Source of the DNA: a virus
Length of the DNA stretch: 22,149 nt
Virus record (IMG/VR): IMGVR_UViG_3300031885_003399
Span: 1-22,149 of that record
Direction: 5' to 3' (one strand)
Of the stretch, positions 1 through 6,395 are shown in pieces. The position numbers and the translations under genes are program-made. How positions within the stretch are numbered: position 1 is the first letter of the stretch; each line of letters begins with the position of its first letter. The notes beneath the pieces were generated by a model, which saw only the letters and a list, made by a program, of their open reading frames with translations, made no database searches and was not told the DNA's origin.

Positions 1-100
1 CTACAAATCCAATAATAGGATCGTTTTTTACTGGGAACAGCACATTCAAGATCACTAAAGAGACCATGAAAATGCAAAAAACAGGCATGAATTTTTTCAT
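1..100 (-). CDS. N-terminal fragment of a small membrane or secreted protein
   Basis: A minus-strand reading frame starts with ATG at 100 and runs off the left edge, leaving 33 codons. The visible protein begins MKKFMPVFCIFMVSLVILNV and then becomes polar. This is a typical signal peptide or N-terminal membrane anchor: two lysines followed by about 17 hydrophobic residues. An AAGGA stretch lies about 10 bases upstream, and a CTATATAA promoter-like box lies about 33 bases upstream. It diverges from the gene at 174. The family cannot be recognised from this fragment; only export or membrane anchoring is supported. Confidence 0.6.
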   Translation of the reverse strand, partial: MKKFMPVFCIFMVSLVILNVLFPVKNDPIIGFV

Positions 101-127
101 TTAGAACATCCTTGTCCAAACATATAA

Positions 128-140
128 CTATATTATATAG
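128..140. promoter_or_regulatory. Divergent promoter-like boxes, CTATATTA (+) and CTATATAA (-)
   Basis: Two overlapping copies of the motif found upstream of many genes here face opposite ways. CTATATTA at 128-135 reads toward the gene at 174. CTATATAA at 140-133 on the minus strand reads toward the gene starting at 100. Spacing to the start codons is about 38 and 33 bases. Promoter function is inferred from the recurring position and orientation. Confidence 0.45.
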
Positions 141-173
141 AATTAATATCCAATTAAAAAGGCGATCTCAAAC

Positions 174-662
174 ATGAAAATCCTATCGATCTTACACAAC
201 ATTTTTTTAACGCCAGATGAAATAAATCAATTGCTATCACAACAAGAAATAGAAGTCATAGGTGCTAGTTTACCAGTCTGGTTTTATAAAGGAAATACAT
301 CAGAGCCCGCTGAAGAAGTTTTCTGTAAGTATAGGCTTACCAATAACCCAGAATATAAAACCATCAAGACAGAAAAAAATGGTTATGCAATAAACATGCC
401 TCAAATTCCACAAACTTATGTCAAGCCAGAAAGATTGACAGATGAAGAATGGCGAGAATTAACGGCTATCGAACAAACAGAGTGGTATGAAAAAAATCAA
501 ACGCCAGTTAGTGCAAATAATTTAAAATCAATCGACAACGGAGGCGCTGAATACTTGCACTTCAAAGAGCATAGCAAAATTACAAAAAACAATAAGGCAA
601 TTATGCTGATACACACAGTTGAAATACGAACAACAGAATGGTTGAAATCTACTTTTTCTTAG
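174..662 (+). CDS. Hypothetical protein, 162 aa
   Basis: This is an open frame of 162 codons, soluble-looking, with no signal peptide or membrane segment beyond a mildly hydrophobic start (MKILSILHNIFL). The middle is polar and rich in E, K, N and T, with a cluster LTDEEWRELTAIEQTEWYEK that suggests an amphipathic helix. I do not recognise the family. There is no clear Shine-Dalgarno; AAAAAGG lies about 12 bases before the ATG. The start is the first ATG after a promoter-like box at 128-135. Its stop overlaps the stop of the converging gene at 659 by four bases. Gene status rests on length, codon-like composition and tight packing with neighbours. Confidence 0.7.
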   Translation: MKILSILHNIFLTPDEINQLLSQQEIEVIGASLPVWFYKGNTSEPAEEVFCKYRLTNNPEYKTIKTEKNGYAINMPQIPQTYVKPERLTDEEWRELTAIEQTEWYEKNQTPVSANNLKSIDNGGAEYLHFKEHSKITKNNKAIMLIHTVEIRTTEWLKSTFS

Positions 663-1174
663 CAGTCTTTCAACGATAAACCCATTCTCATATTAACAGC
701 TTCGCCCATATTTACTGTAATGGTTTGCGAGAGTGACACACTTGCAATAAGCACGCCATTATTATCTGATTCGGTTGTTAAGAATAAGTTTCTAATTGGT
801 CCCCAAGAGCCACTAGTGGCCGCAAAAGAAATAATGGGACCATCTGCTCTATAATGGGCTCCTTGCAAAGAAACATTGAATACGCCACTTGAAGAAAGTG
901 CGATTCTTTCATACCCATTAGCACTTGGCTCGCTAACGATGTTCTCCATCGTATTACTGGCACTAATAGTTGTCCTGTTATCCAAGCCAAAGTAATAATT
1001 ATATGGGATAAAGGTGTTGTTTACACCACCGCTAAATACAGCACTTAATACGAATTGTTCTCCAGCAGTATGAAATGTGTTATACAAACTGTTTTGAGAC
1101 CATAGTATTTTGCCGTCTACAGAGACATGTTCAATCTCTAATATTTTTACTAAGCCATTCCAATCTTTTATCAT
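659..1174 (-). CDS. Probable phage structural (fibre/appendage-type) protein
   Basis: The 171-residue protein has the pattern of a common small phage virion family. NGYERIALSSSGVF appears near residue 87, then a stretch ending FAATSGSWGPIRNLFLTTES, then NNGVLIASVSLSQTITVNMG, and a C-terminus rich in M and small residues. In relatives the equivalent core reads like FPAATGSWGTVTHFGIFDA followed by GG-LL and a short beta-strand repeat. Such proteins are usually annotated as tail-fibre or structural proteins. The expected fold is beta-rich, with no signal peptide. AAGG lies 11 bases before the ATG, with TATATA in between. It starts back to back with a plus-strand frame at 1190, leaving 15 bases between the two start codons. 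Virion role is inferred from the family pattern. Confidence 0.6.
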   Translation of the reverse strand: MIKDWNGLVKILEIEHVSVDGKILWSQNSLYNTFHTAGEQFVLSAVFSGGVNNTFIPYNYYFGLDNRTTISASNTMENIVSEPSANGYERIALSSSGVFNVSLQGAHYRADGPIISFAATSGSWGPIRNLFLTTESDNNGVLIASVSLSQTITVNMGEAVNMRMGLSLKDC

Positions 1175-1178
1175 ACTT

Positions 1179-1186
1179 CTATATAC
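1179..1186. promoter_or_regulatory. Shared TATATA box between two back-to-back start codons
   Basis: Only 15 bases separate the minus-strand ATG (1174-1172) from the plus-strand ATG (1190-1192), and TATATA sits in the centre (1180-1185). On the plus strand it reads CTATATAC, matching the recurring promoter-like motif. If it is a -10 element, transcription would start at or within a few bases of each start codon, which would give nearly leaderless messages. This is inference from spacing. Confidence 0.3.
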
Positions 1187-1189
1187 CTT

Positions 1190-1372
1190 ATGAACCTTTA
1201 TTTTGCAAAATGGTTGGAATATGTAGCTTTAGGTGGCTTAGAGCCATCTAAAGAATCCCCTATTGATATGTCCCCATCTGTGGGGCAAACAAATGCAATG
1301 CCAACATATTGTTTGCCAGGATCAAAGGAATTGCCTCCTGTTAAAAAAATAAAAAGAATGAAGAAGAAATAA
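1190..1372 (+). CDS. Small hypothetical protein, 60 aa, basic C-terminus
   Basis: The 60-residue product begins MNLYFAKWLEYVALGG (amphipathic, aromatic). It continues with a proline/serine-rich middle and ends in a very basic tail (KKIKRMKKK). It ends three bases before the start of the peptidase gene at 1376, which suggests co-translation. There is no Shine-Dalgarno; the start codon lies four bases after a TATATAC box, so translation would be leaderless or the true start may differ. The family is not recognised. The strand-consistent packing supports a real gene, but the small size leaves doubt. Confidence 0.5.
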   Translation: MNLYFAKWLEYVALGGLEPSKESPIDMSPSVGQTNAMPTYCLPGSKELPPVKKIKRMKKK

Positions 1373-1375
1373 ACC

Positions 1376-2185
1376 ATGCCATCTAAACGCCTATTATTAA
1401 TCGTAATTATTATTGGGTCTATTTTTGCGTTATTATACGCAAATTTTATCAAAGAAGATTTTAAAATCGAAGACCATGCTTATGTTCCACCACAACATTT
1501 AGCAGAGTATTTGGCTTTACAAAAAGAATTGCCGCCGAATGAAGTTTTGACTAAATTCACCCCGGCTTATATCTCAAATGCCCCAGAAGAAAATCTAGAG
1601 GGCGTTCAATGTCCGATCCCAATGAAAGATAGAGTGCCAAATAGAACTGGAATTCAATGTGTTTGGGCGTCAATTGAAGTAATTGGCCGATGGGCAGAGG
1701 AGCCCAAACTAATAAATCCACCTTTAACTAGTAGGGCGGAATGCAAAAGCTATGCATCTCCTACATTAGCAGCCAAAGAATTAACTGCGTTAGGTGTAAA
1801 GTTTGAACAAAGCTACGGTGATAAGGCGGCAGGTATAAGTTTAATTAAAAAAGCTATGGCTGAAGGTCGAGGCTGTCTTTGGGGAGTTCCTGGTCACGCA
1901 ATGGATTTAATACATTATGATGAGGACAAGAATGTAGTTAAATGGATTGACAATAGTGACAGCAGCTTAGCCGTGCAAACTACAACTGTGCCCAAATTTA
2001 AAGATAGATGGGATAGCTGGGTGTTGGTAATATATGCCGATAAAGATATTATCCCAACCAAATTAAATAAAGGCTTGGCAAGAAATATTCCAATATTGGA
2101 TAGAAACAACACTCAGGGCGAATATCTTAAAGATTACGTGCCAATTCCAAAAGGTGATGATGTTTTTGAGATTCCTAAATACTAA
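1376..2185 (+). CDS. Membrane-anchored C39/papain-like cysteine peptidase
   Basis: This 269-residue protein has a basic N-terminus and one hydrophobic segment (about residues 5-22), suggesting an anchor or uncleaved signal and an extracytoplasmic catalytic domain. The catalytic signature is visible. Gln94-Cys95 lies in RTGIQCVWAS, followed by a helix, as in papain and C39 peptidases. His174 lies in GVPGHAMDLIHY, and Asp192-Asn193 in KWIDNSDSS supplies the third residue. The order Q/C, H, N/D and the spacing fit a C39-like fold. Substrate is unknown; processing of a host envelope or exported phage protein is possible. It sits four bases after the small gene at 1190 and its stop overlaps the converging gene at 2175 by 11 bases. 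Family assignment is from motif reading only. Confidence 0.6.
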   Translation: MPSKRLLLIVIIIGSIFALLYANFIKEDFKIEDHAYVPPQHLAEYLALQKELPPNEVLTKFTPAYISNAPEENLEGVQCPIPMKDRVPNRTGIQCVWASIEVIGRWAEEPKLINPPLTSRAECKSYASPTLAAKELTALGVKFEQSYGDKAAGISLIKKAMAEGRGCLWGVPGHAMDLIHYDEDKNVVKWIDNSDSSLAVQTTTVPKFKDRWDSWVLVIYADKDIIPTKLNKGLARNIPILDRNNTQGEYLKDYVPIPKGDDVFEIPKY

Positions 2186-2798
2186 AAAACAAAAATTCAC
2201 CTGGAGGCCCATCGAAATCCAACATGTGTTTTTTCCACATCATCCAACATCGCCATATTTTGGGATGTAATTTCTCTACAATTTCTTTTTGATCGTTAGT
2301 TATCTCTGTTTCAGCATATTTGCCATAAAAGCCAATTGTCCTTTTAACAGACATGCCAAAAACAATAAGTTGCGGGTAATAAACAGATAGAAAAGCATTC
2401 CAAAGCCAAACATCTTTATTTAATTTATGATCTTCAAAATTAGATAGATGACCATCAAAGTACAATCTATACCTATCTTCTGGCATGGGCTGTTTAACGC
2501 TATTTTCCCCAGATGGAATAGATTTATGCTGAATCTCTAGCGATGTAAATTCCGAAGAAAAAGATTTTATATCTTCGAATGGATCGTCAACGATTTTTTC
2601 ATACATTGGAGGCAATGCTTGTGAGGGATCGCACTGCTGAAGATTCCAGGTTTTCATAGAAAACGCAGGTGATCGTCGGGTAACAGATACCACTAAACGA
2701 TCACCTGCGTTTTTACTACTAAAGAAAACAGAACAAGGAAATTTTGCAAAATCCCGTATCAATCCTGTTCTAATTAGATATTCAGTGCTAATAGACAT
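2175..2798 (-). CDS. Hypothetical protein, 207 aa, carrying an inverted repeat
   Basis: The product is mixed in character, with aromatic-rich stretches (WLWNAFLSVYYPQL near residue 130 and WRCWMMWKKHMLDF near 182) but no clear membrane segment or motif. I do not recognise the family. The ATG lies two bases after the stop of the acidic-protein gene, within its GAT-rich 3' end. There is no Shine-Dalgarno, so translation is probably coupled to that gene. Residues around 29-46 (KNAGDRLVVSVTRRSPAF) are encoded across a 17-bp perfect inverted repeat, so both arms are translated. This could be an inserted palindromic element that kept the frame. Confidence 0.6.
   Translation of the reverse strand: MSISTEYLIRTGLIRDFAKFPCSVFFSSKNAGDRLVVSVTRRSPAFSMKTWNLQQCDPSQALPPMYEKIVDDPFEDIKSFSSEFTSLEIQHKSIPSGENSVKQPMPEDRYRLYFDGHLSNFEDHKLNKDVWLWNAFLSVYYPQLIVFGMSVKRTIGFYGKYAETEITNDQKEIVEKLHPKIWRCWMMWKKHMLDFDGPPGEFLFFSI
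2660..2713. repeat. 17-bp perfect inverted repeat with nested hairpin
   Basis: The arms AAAACGCAGGTGATCGT (2660-2676) and ACGATCACCTGCGTTTT (2697-2713) are exact reverse complements separated by 20 bases. Inside the loop GGTA and TACC (2679-2682 and 2688-2691) can form a second small stem. The G+C content of the arms is higher than the surroundings. It lies wholly inside the minus-strand gene 2175-2798 and is read through in frame. No T-run follows, so a terminator is unlikely. Confidence 0.85.
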
Positions 2799-2800
2799 GC

Positions 2801-3106
2801 TTAATCGTCATCTTCGTCGTCGTCATCCCAATCGTCATCATCTTCATCATCATCGTCATCATCATCCCAATCGTCGTCGTCTTCTTCTACCCATGACCAA
2901 TCGTCATCATCGTCATCTTCATCTTCATCTTCATCTTCATCTTCGTCATCATCCCAATCATCTTCATCTTCATCATCATCCTCCTCATCCTCCTCATCGT
3001 CGTCTTCGTCGTCTTCATCGACCCAAGACCAATCATCGTCTTCATCCTCATCTTCTTTGGAATAAATTGGGTAAAATTCATCTATTAACTCAAAATCACC
3101 GTTCAT
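2801..3106 (-). CDS. Extremely acidic D/E protein with spaced tryptophans (possible DNA mimic)
   Basis: The start at 3106 is chosen because AAAGGAG lies five bases upstream; an upstream in-frame ATG at 3151 has no such site. The 101-residue product has a short ordinary head (MNGDFELIDEFYPIYSKE). From residue 18 on it contains almost only Asp and Glu, interrupted by Trp at 26, 28, 51, 70, 72, 80 and 93. Two units of the form DDDWSWV recur at residues 23-29 and 67-73, and WDDD recurs three times. It would be disordered or an extended polyanion. Acidic phage proteins sometimes mimic DNA to block restriction, CRISPR or nucleoid proteins, or act as chaperones for basic proteins. No specific homology is claimed. 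The downstream gene begins two bases after its stop. Confidence 0.7.
   Translation of the reverse strand: MNGDFELIDEFYPIYSKEDEDEDDDWSWVDEDDEDDDEEDEEDDDEDEDDWDDDEDEDEDEDEDDDDDDWSWVEEDDDDWDDDDDDDEDDDDWDDDDEDDD
2804..3050. repeat. Trinucleotide/hexanucleotide low-complexity tract
   Basis: The region is built of GAT, GAC, GAA and GAG codons on the minus strand. It includes a run of GAAGAT hexamers (around 2925-2955) and three near-copies of a block reading ATCATCCCAATCGTC on the plus strand (around 2823, 2864 and 2949). ACCCATGACCAATC (2889) and ACCCAAGACCAATC (3021) are a further imperfect pair, encoding the two DWSWV units. Such a tract is prone to length change by slippage. It encodes the body of the acidic protein. 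Confidence 0.85.
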
Positions 3107-3156
3107 CAAAACTCCTTTAGCAATTATTAAACGTAGATAACTTGGAGGCATATTAT

Positions 3157-3582
3157 ATGTTGAAACTAGTTAAAAATTTCTTGATTTTATCGTTTTTTGT
3201 AATATTTTTTGGTTGTGGACCGGCAACAATGCTTATTGGCCCAACTGTGACTGGCGTTATTTATTGGGTAAATGGAGACGCTCACAAATATTACGAAGAA
3301 GATCCATCTGTGATTTACAGATCAACAAAACATGTCCTGGCCGACCTAAATTTATCTATATCAAAAGATGAAGCTAAAAACAATAGCTATTATATTGTCG
3401 CTGGGGAGAAAAACACTTTTTCAATTGTGATCGAAAAAACCGATAAAAACATGACCAAGCTAAACATACGAATCAATTATCTTGGCGATAAAGATATGGC
3501 TGAGTTAATCTATAAAAAAATCGATGCACAACTAGACACCATTATATTCGATCCATCAGGTGTGCCAACCCGAAATCAATAA
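3157..3582 (+). CDS. DUF3568-type lipoprotein
   Basis: The start at 3157 is preferred over an in-frame ATG at 3142 because GGAGG lies eight bases upstream. The 141-residue product has a lysine-containing n-region, a hydrophobic core and a lipobox FFGC, with Cys at about residue 20, so it should be a lipid-anchored envelope protein. After the lipobox come a glycine/threonine-rich linker and a YWVNGDAHKYY motif. A compact alpha/beta domain follows, ending in LNIRINYLGDKDMAELIYKK. This order (lipobox, VNG-like motif, domain ending GDKxxxxLIxxKI) matches the DUF3568 family of small bacterial lipoproteins, whose function is unknown. It is unusual in a phage; alteration of the host surface (for example superinfection exclusion) is a guess. 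A strong terminator follows immediately. Confidence 0.65.
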   Translation: MLKLVKNFLILSFFVIFFGCGPATMLIGPTVTGVIYWVNGDAHKYYEEDPSVIYRSTKHVLADLNLSISKDEAKNNSYYIVAGEKNTFSIVIEKTDKNMTKLNIRINYLGDKDMAELIYKKIDAQLDTIIFDPSGVPTRNQ

Positions 3583-3608
3583 AAAAGCCCCTTTTCAGGG
3601 GCTTTTTT
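3581..3608. terminator. Bidirectional rho-independent terminator
   Basis: AAAAAAGCCCCT (3581-3592) and AGGGGCTTTTTT (3597-3608) form a perfect 12-bp stem with a TTTC loop. There are A-runs on one side and T-runs on the other, so it can terminate both the lipoprotein gene (+) and the metallopeptidase gene (-) that converge here. Confidence 0.9.
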
Positions 3609-3610
3609 AT

Positions 3611-5065
3611 TTAGCATTTACATGCTATGTGATTTCTCACCAATTTACCGTTTTCAACATTCCACATTTTATCTGGTCCTAGTCCCTGATAATTGAAAAT
3701 AGAAACGGCACAAATAATAGCCGATTGCAAGATTTCGTTGTCATCAGCATAAGACTCGTCCACCAAAACGCCTTTTTCGAATAAATAATAGTGTTCTGTT
3801 GGCACTTCCATTTCAACATCATACAGTGGATTATTTGTCGCAGATAAATCTGTAACAATGTGATCAGATATTTTAAAGGCTTTTACTTTATTTTTGCGTA
3901 ATGCAATGAAATCTCCTTTTTTAACAAGCTGATCTTTTTTACCCAGCTTGTTTAACTCAGTCTGCCAATCTGTAATCGATAGCATCTTAATTGTGGGGCG
4001 AATAACGCCTCTTCTAGTAAAGACATCTGTGATGATGTCGTCATAACCAGTATTTTTCATTTTATCAGCAGCAACCATACTTTTGGCCACAGCTTCTGTA
4101 AATTTAACTGTATTAGGGGCCATCTTTATAGCTTTGATCAAACAAGAGTAAGCAGTGTCTCGGGCAAATTTAAATGCGACAACATTGCCCATTTTGCCTT
4201 TTTCCCTATCAAATATTTTAGTAAAAATCTCATACCAGCAACCAGCAAAAACTCTACCGAAACTATGTGGCTCAGCAACTAATTGAGTATCTAGACCTTG
4301 TTGATGCAATGTGTGGGGATCAGCATAATTAAATACTACGCTAGCATCTCTAAGATAGCCATATACTCTGCCTTGAGGGCTTATATGATAAATGGCATTT
4401 CCAAGCTCTTCTGCTAATTTACTCAAAACATTGGAGTGCATCAACTGCCCGCCAGTAGCATTGATTACATGTTGAATTATAACGTCTGATTGCATCACAG
4501 AAACCAAAGCGTTGATATCACCAAAAGCTTCATGAAAAGCAAAAATCTCCAAAGCTTGAGTGTTCCATAGATCTGGTCGCATAATGTCTAAAAGACCATG
4601 ACCCAGTTCATGTGCAACAACATCAATAGAGTCAGCAGCATAAACAGTTTTTTTTGTTACAGGATCGACATCAAAAAAGAATTTTAGAGATGATCGATCA
4701 TAATAAGCATTGAAATCTTTGCCTGCTGATGGGATTACCATTAAATTACGAGTGGCAGCCCATTGTTTTACAGGCTTGTCTATTTTGCCAATGACACTTT
4801 GAAAATAATTTATAGAATTGCAAAGCGTAATATGACAATTAACAGCACGTTGCATTGATGGGACGGTGGAACCAACTCCATTGGCATTATATCCACTAAC
4901 CGTAAATTGAAGATTTATTGGGAAAGCTGGTAAAATTTGTGAAACATTTAGCTCAGGAGTTGAGGGGTCGTTCAATAAATATTTACCGGGACTACTAGTG
5001 GCTTGAACTTGAATATCGGCAGATTTGTATCCAAACATATTTGCCAAAATATTTAAAATACCCAT
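3611..5065 (-). CDS. Thermolysin/fungalysin-like zinc metallopeptidase (gluzincin)
   Basis: The 484-residue protein shows the zinc site VVAHELGHGL, with His152, catalytic Glu153 and His156. A downstream Glu179 in FAFHEAFGDI sits 23 residues after the second His, as in M4/M36 gluzincins. A conserved PHSFGRVFAGCWYEIF segment around His267 matches the position of the M36/M4 transition-state histidine (fungalysin VHAIG-VW--). There is no signal peptide at the N-terminus, unlike secreted thermolysins, and no obvious propeptide. It may be carried in the virion or released by lysis. The C-terminal 130 residues are of unknown type. AAGGAA lies seven bases before the ATG and a CTATATAA box about 30 bases upstream. 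It diverges from the MscL gene. Confidence 0.72.
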   Translation of the reverse strand: MGILNILANMFGYKSADIQVQATSSPGKYLLNDPSTPELNVSQILPAFPINLQFTVSGYNANGVGSTVPSMQRAVNCHITLCNSINYFQSVIGKIDKPVKQWAATRNLMVIPSAGKDFNAYYDRSSLKFFFDVDPVTKKTVYAADSIDVVAHELGHGLLDIMRPDLWNTQALEIFAFHEAFGDINALVSVMQSDVIIQHVINATGGQLMHSNVLSKLAEELGNAIYHISPQGRVYGYLRDASVVFNYADPHTLHQQGLDTQLVAEPHSFGRVFAGCWYEIFTKIFDREKGKMGNVVAFKFARDTAYSCLIKAIKMAPNTVKFTEAVAKSMVAADKMKNTGYDDIITDVFTRRGVIRPTIKMLSITDWQTELNKLGKKDQLVKKGDFIALRKNKVKAFKISDHIVTDLSATNNPLYDVEMEVPTEHYYLFEKGVLVDESYADDNEILQSAIICAVSIFNYQGLGPDKMWNVENGKLVRNHIACKC

Positions 5066-5095
5066 TTATGGTTCCTTCCATTAAAAGAATTTACA

Positions 5096-5103
5096 TTATA
5101 TAG
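5096..5103 (-). promoter_or_regulatory. CTATATAA promoter-like box upstream of the metallopeptidase
   Basis: An exact minus-strand copy of the recurring octamer lies 30 bases before the metallopeptidase start codon. It is followed by a good ribosome-binding site. The same bases on the plus strand (TTATATAG) lie nine bases before the MscL start codon. Confidence 0.5.
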
Positions 5104-5112
5104 GGATATTAA

Positions 5113-5643
5113 ATGAACAAAATTAAAAATGATGAAGTAAACGCCGCCAATATAGCAGATGAATTGCAAGCAATAGAAAAAGATATAGAAGAAATAATTC
5201 CAGAAAAAGAAATAAAAGATTATACAAATTTTGCGTTCAAAGGCAGAATGATGGAAATGGCTGTGGCTTTTATCGTTGGAGCAGCTTTTCAAAAAACAGT
5301 AGAAGCAATTTCCAATAATTTGCTCATGCCATTTATAAATTACTTTGTTGCAAAAACTGGTACTGATTGGAGAGGCTTAACATGGGCTCCCGTAAATGGC
5401 ATGACATTGGAATTGGGAAAATGCATGGGAACCTTTTTGGATTTCTTTCTAATCTCACTCATTTTATATGTCCTTTATGTTAAATTAATCAAAGGTGTAT
5501 TTGAAGGAGAACTTACTCCAACCCCTCCACCTGTAGTGCCGCCTACACCTCCACCTACAAAAAATTGTGGTTATTGTATGAGTAAAATAGACCCAAATGC
5601 CACCAGATGCCCTAACTGCACCTCGTATATGTTGAACTTATAA
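5113..5643 (+). CDS. mscL: Large-conductance mechanosensitive channel with C-terminal zinc ribbon
   Basis: Residues about 40-130 match MscL. The first membrane helix is FKGRMMEMAVAFIVGAAFQK followed by TVEAISNNLLMPFINYF; a periplasmic loop with WRGLTWAP comes next; the second helix is GTFLDFFLISLILYVLYVKL. MscL is a homopentameric inner-membrane pore that opens under membrane tension. The N-terminus is about 30 residues longer than in E. coli MscL. The C-terminus carries a proline-rich linker (135-149) and a four-cysteine zinc ribbon (Cys152, 155, 166, 169). That arrangement is also seen in some bacterial MscL proteins. AGGGA lies seven bases upstream of the ATG. The next gene overlaps its stop by one base (TAATG). 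In a phage it could act as an osmotic valve during infection or help envelope failure; this is inference. Confidence 0.9.
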   Translation: MNKIKNDEVNAANIADELQAIEKDIEEIIPEKEIKDYTNFAFKGRMMEMAVAFIVGAAFQKTVEAISNNLLMPFINYFVAKTGTDWRGLTWAPVNGMTLELGKCMGTFLDFFLISLILYVLYVKLIKGVFEGELTPTPPPVVPPTPPPTKNCGYCMSKIDPNATRCPNCTSYMLNL

Positions 5644-6260
5644 TGAATGAAGCCGAAAAGAAAATAATACAGCAAAGAACCATAGAAGCAACCCACAAAG
5701 GATTAATGGGTATATCTGGTAAGCTAGGATTGATCGCCAGATATCTTGGTCAAGAAATCGTAGTCCAAAATGATGGCAGTGGTTACATGTCTGAATTTAT
5801 GGGCGTAACTAGAACTGCCGCCCCATTAGACTACGATCTACAAGAAGACTCGGAAATCAGAACATCAGAGGTGCTAGATGCATTTGGATTTCCCATTGAA
5901 AACCCACATGGTTATGGATGGTCAGAAAAAGATGCCGCACGACAACAAATGAGCAGCTTTCCAATAGGCTGGTATTTTGATGGATTACATCGACGGGTCC
6001 ACATGGATATCAAATATATAGAAGAAAAATCAGAATTGATCGTTCATTATAAAGGCTATCTTGTATTCAGAGAAATGGCCGGTGAGCTACTTACTTACAC
6101 TCCATACCCAGAATGGGAAGATCATGTAGAAAGCTTTTACAAAACAGCCAATAAAATGAATGTTGATAAAAGAAAACAAGAAAAAGAAGAGCGGCTGAAA
6201 GAGGCGGTTAAAAATAAAGAATCTTGGATTCAAAAGCTAAGAAGCAATTGGGGTATATAA
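5643..6260 (+). CDS. Hypothetical protein, 205 aa, coupled to MscL
   Basis: The ATG shares a base with the MscL stop (TAATG), so translation is probably coupled and the two proteins are made together. The protein is soluble. The central part contains HGYGWSEKDAARQQ, then FPIGWYFDGLHRRVHMDIKYIEE and a beta-type stretch LIVHYKGYLVFREMAGELLTY. The last 40 residues are a charged K/E helix, likely a coiled coil. No family is recognised. A hairpin terminator follows directly after the stop. The coupling suggests a job related to the channel, but nothing in the sequence proves it. Confidence 0.7.
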   Translation: MNEAEKKIIQQRTIEATHKGLMGISGKLGLIARYLGQEIVVQNDGSGYMSEFMGVTRTAAPLDYDLQEDSEIRTSEVLDAFGFPIENPHGYGWSEKDAARQQMSSFPIGWYFDGLHRRVHMDIKYIEEKSELIVHYKGYLVFREMAGELLTYTPYPEWEDHVESFYKTANKMNVDKRKQEKEERLKEAVKNKESWIQKLRSNWGI

Positions 6261-6287
6261 AAAAAGCTCATCATTGATGAGCTTTTT
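6261..6287. terminator. Bidirectional rho-independent terminator
   Basis: AAAAAGCTCATC and GATGAGCTTTTT form a perfect 12-bp stem with an ATT loop, flanked by A and T runs. It lies at the end of the mscL operon (+) and downstream of the minus-strand run ending at 6396 (or at 6271 if the small frame there is real). Confidence 0.88.
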
Positions 6288-6390
6288 GTAATTCGTAAAA
6301 ATTCTTAACAATATACGTTTCCACAATTTTTTTATGTTCTTTTTTTATAGTCTGTAAAGAGGACATGTTGTGTAAAACACACTCTCCCAT
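6271..6390 (-). CDS. Possible 39-aa small protein
   Basis: A short minus-strand frame starts at an ATG five bases after the stop of the tail-anchored protein gene and ends inside the terminator stem. The product, starting MGECVLHN and ending in a charged helix, resembles nothing I recognise. AAAGG lies directly next to the ATG, which is poor spacing. A shorter start at 6366 would give 31 residues. The region 6288-6395 otherwise holds nothing visible. Weakly supported. Confidence 0.25.
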   Translation of the reverse strand: MGECVLHNMSSLQTIKKEHKKIVETYIVKNFYELQKAHQ

Positions 6391-6395
6391 ACCTT

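Noticed and set aside
2660-2713. Inverted repeat as a rho-independent terminator
   Set aside because: It is inside a coding sequence, has a long loop and no adequate T-run directly downstream on the transcribed strand.
2804-3050. Possible CRISPR or satellite array
   Set aside because: The repeats are short codon-level repeats without unique spacers; they are explained by the acidic coding sequence.
2785-3120. Plus-strand frame encoding a histidine/arginine-rich protein
   Set aside because: It is the antisense of the GAT/GAA-rich acidic gene; its composition is explained by the complement of those codons and it lacks a ribosome site.
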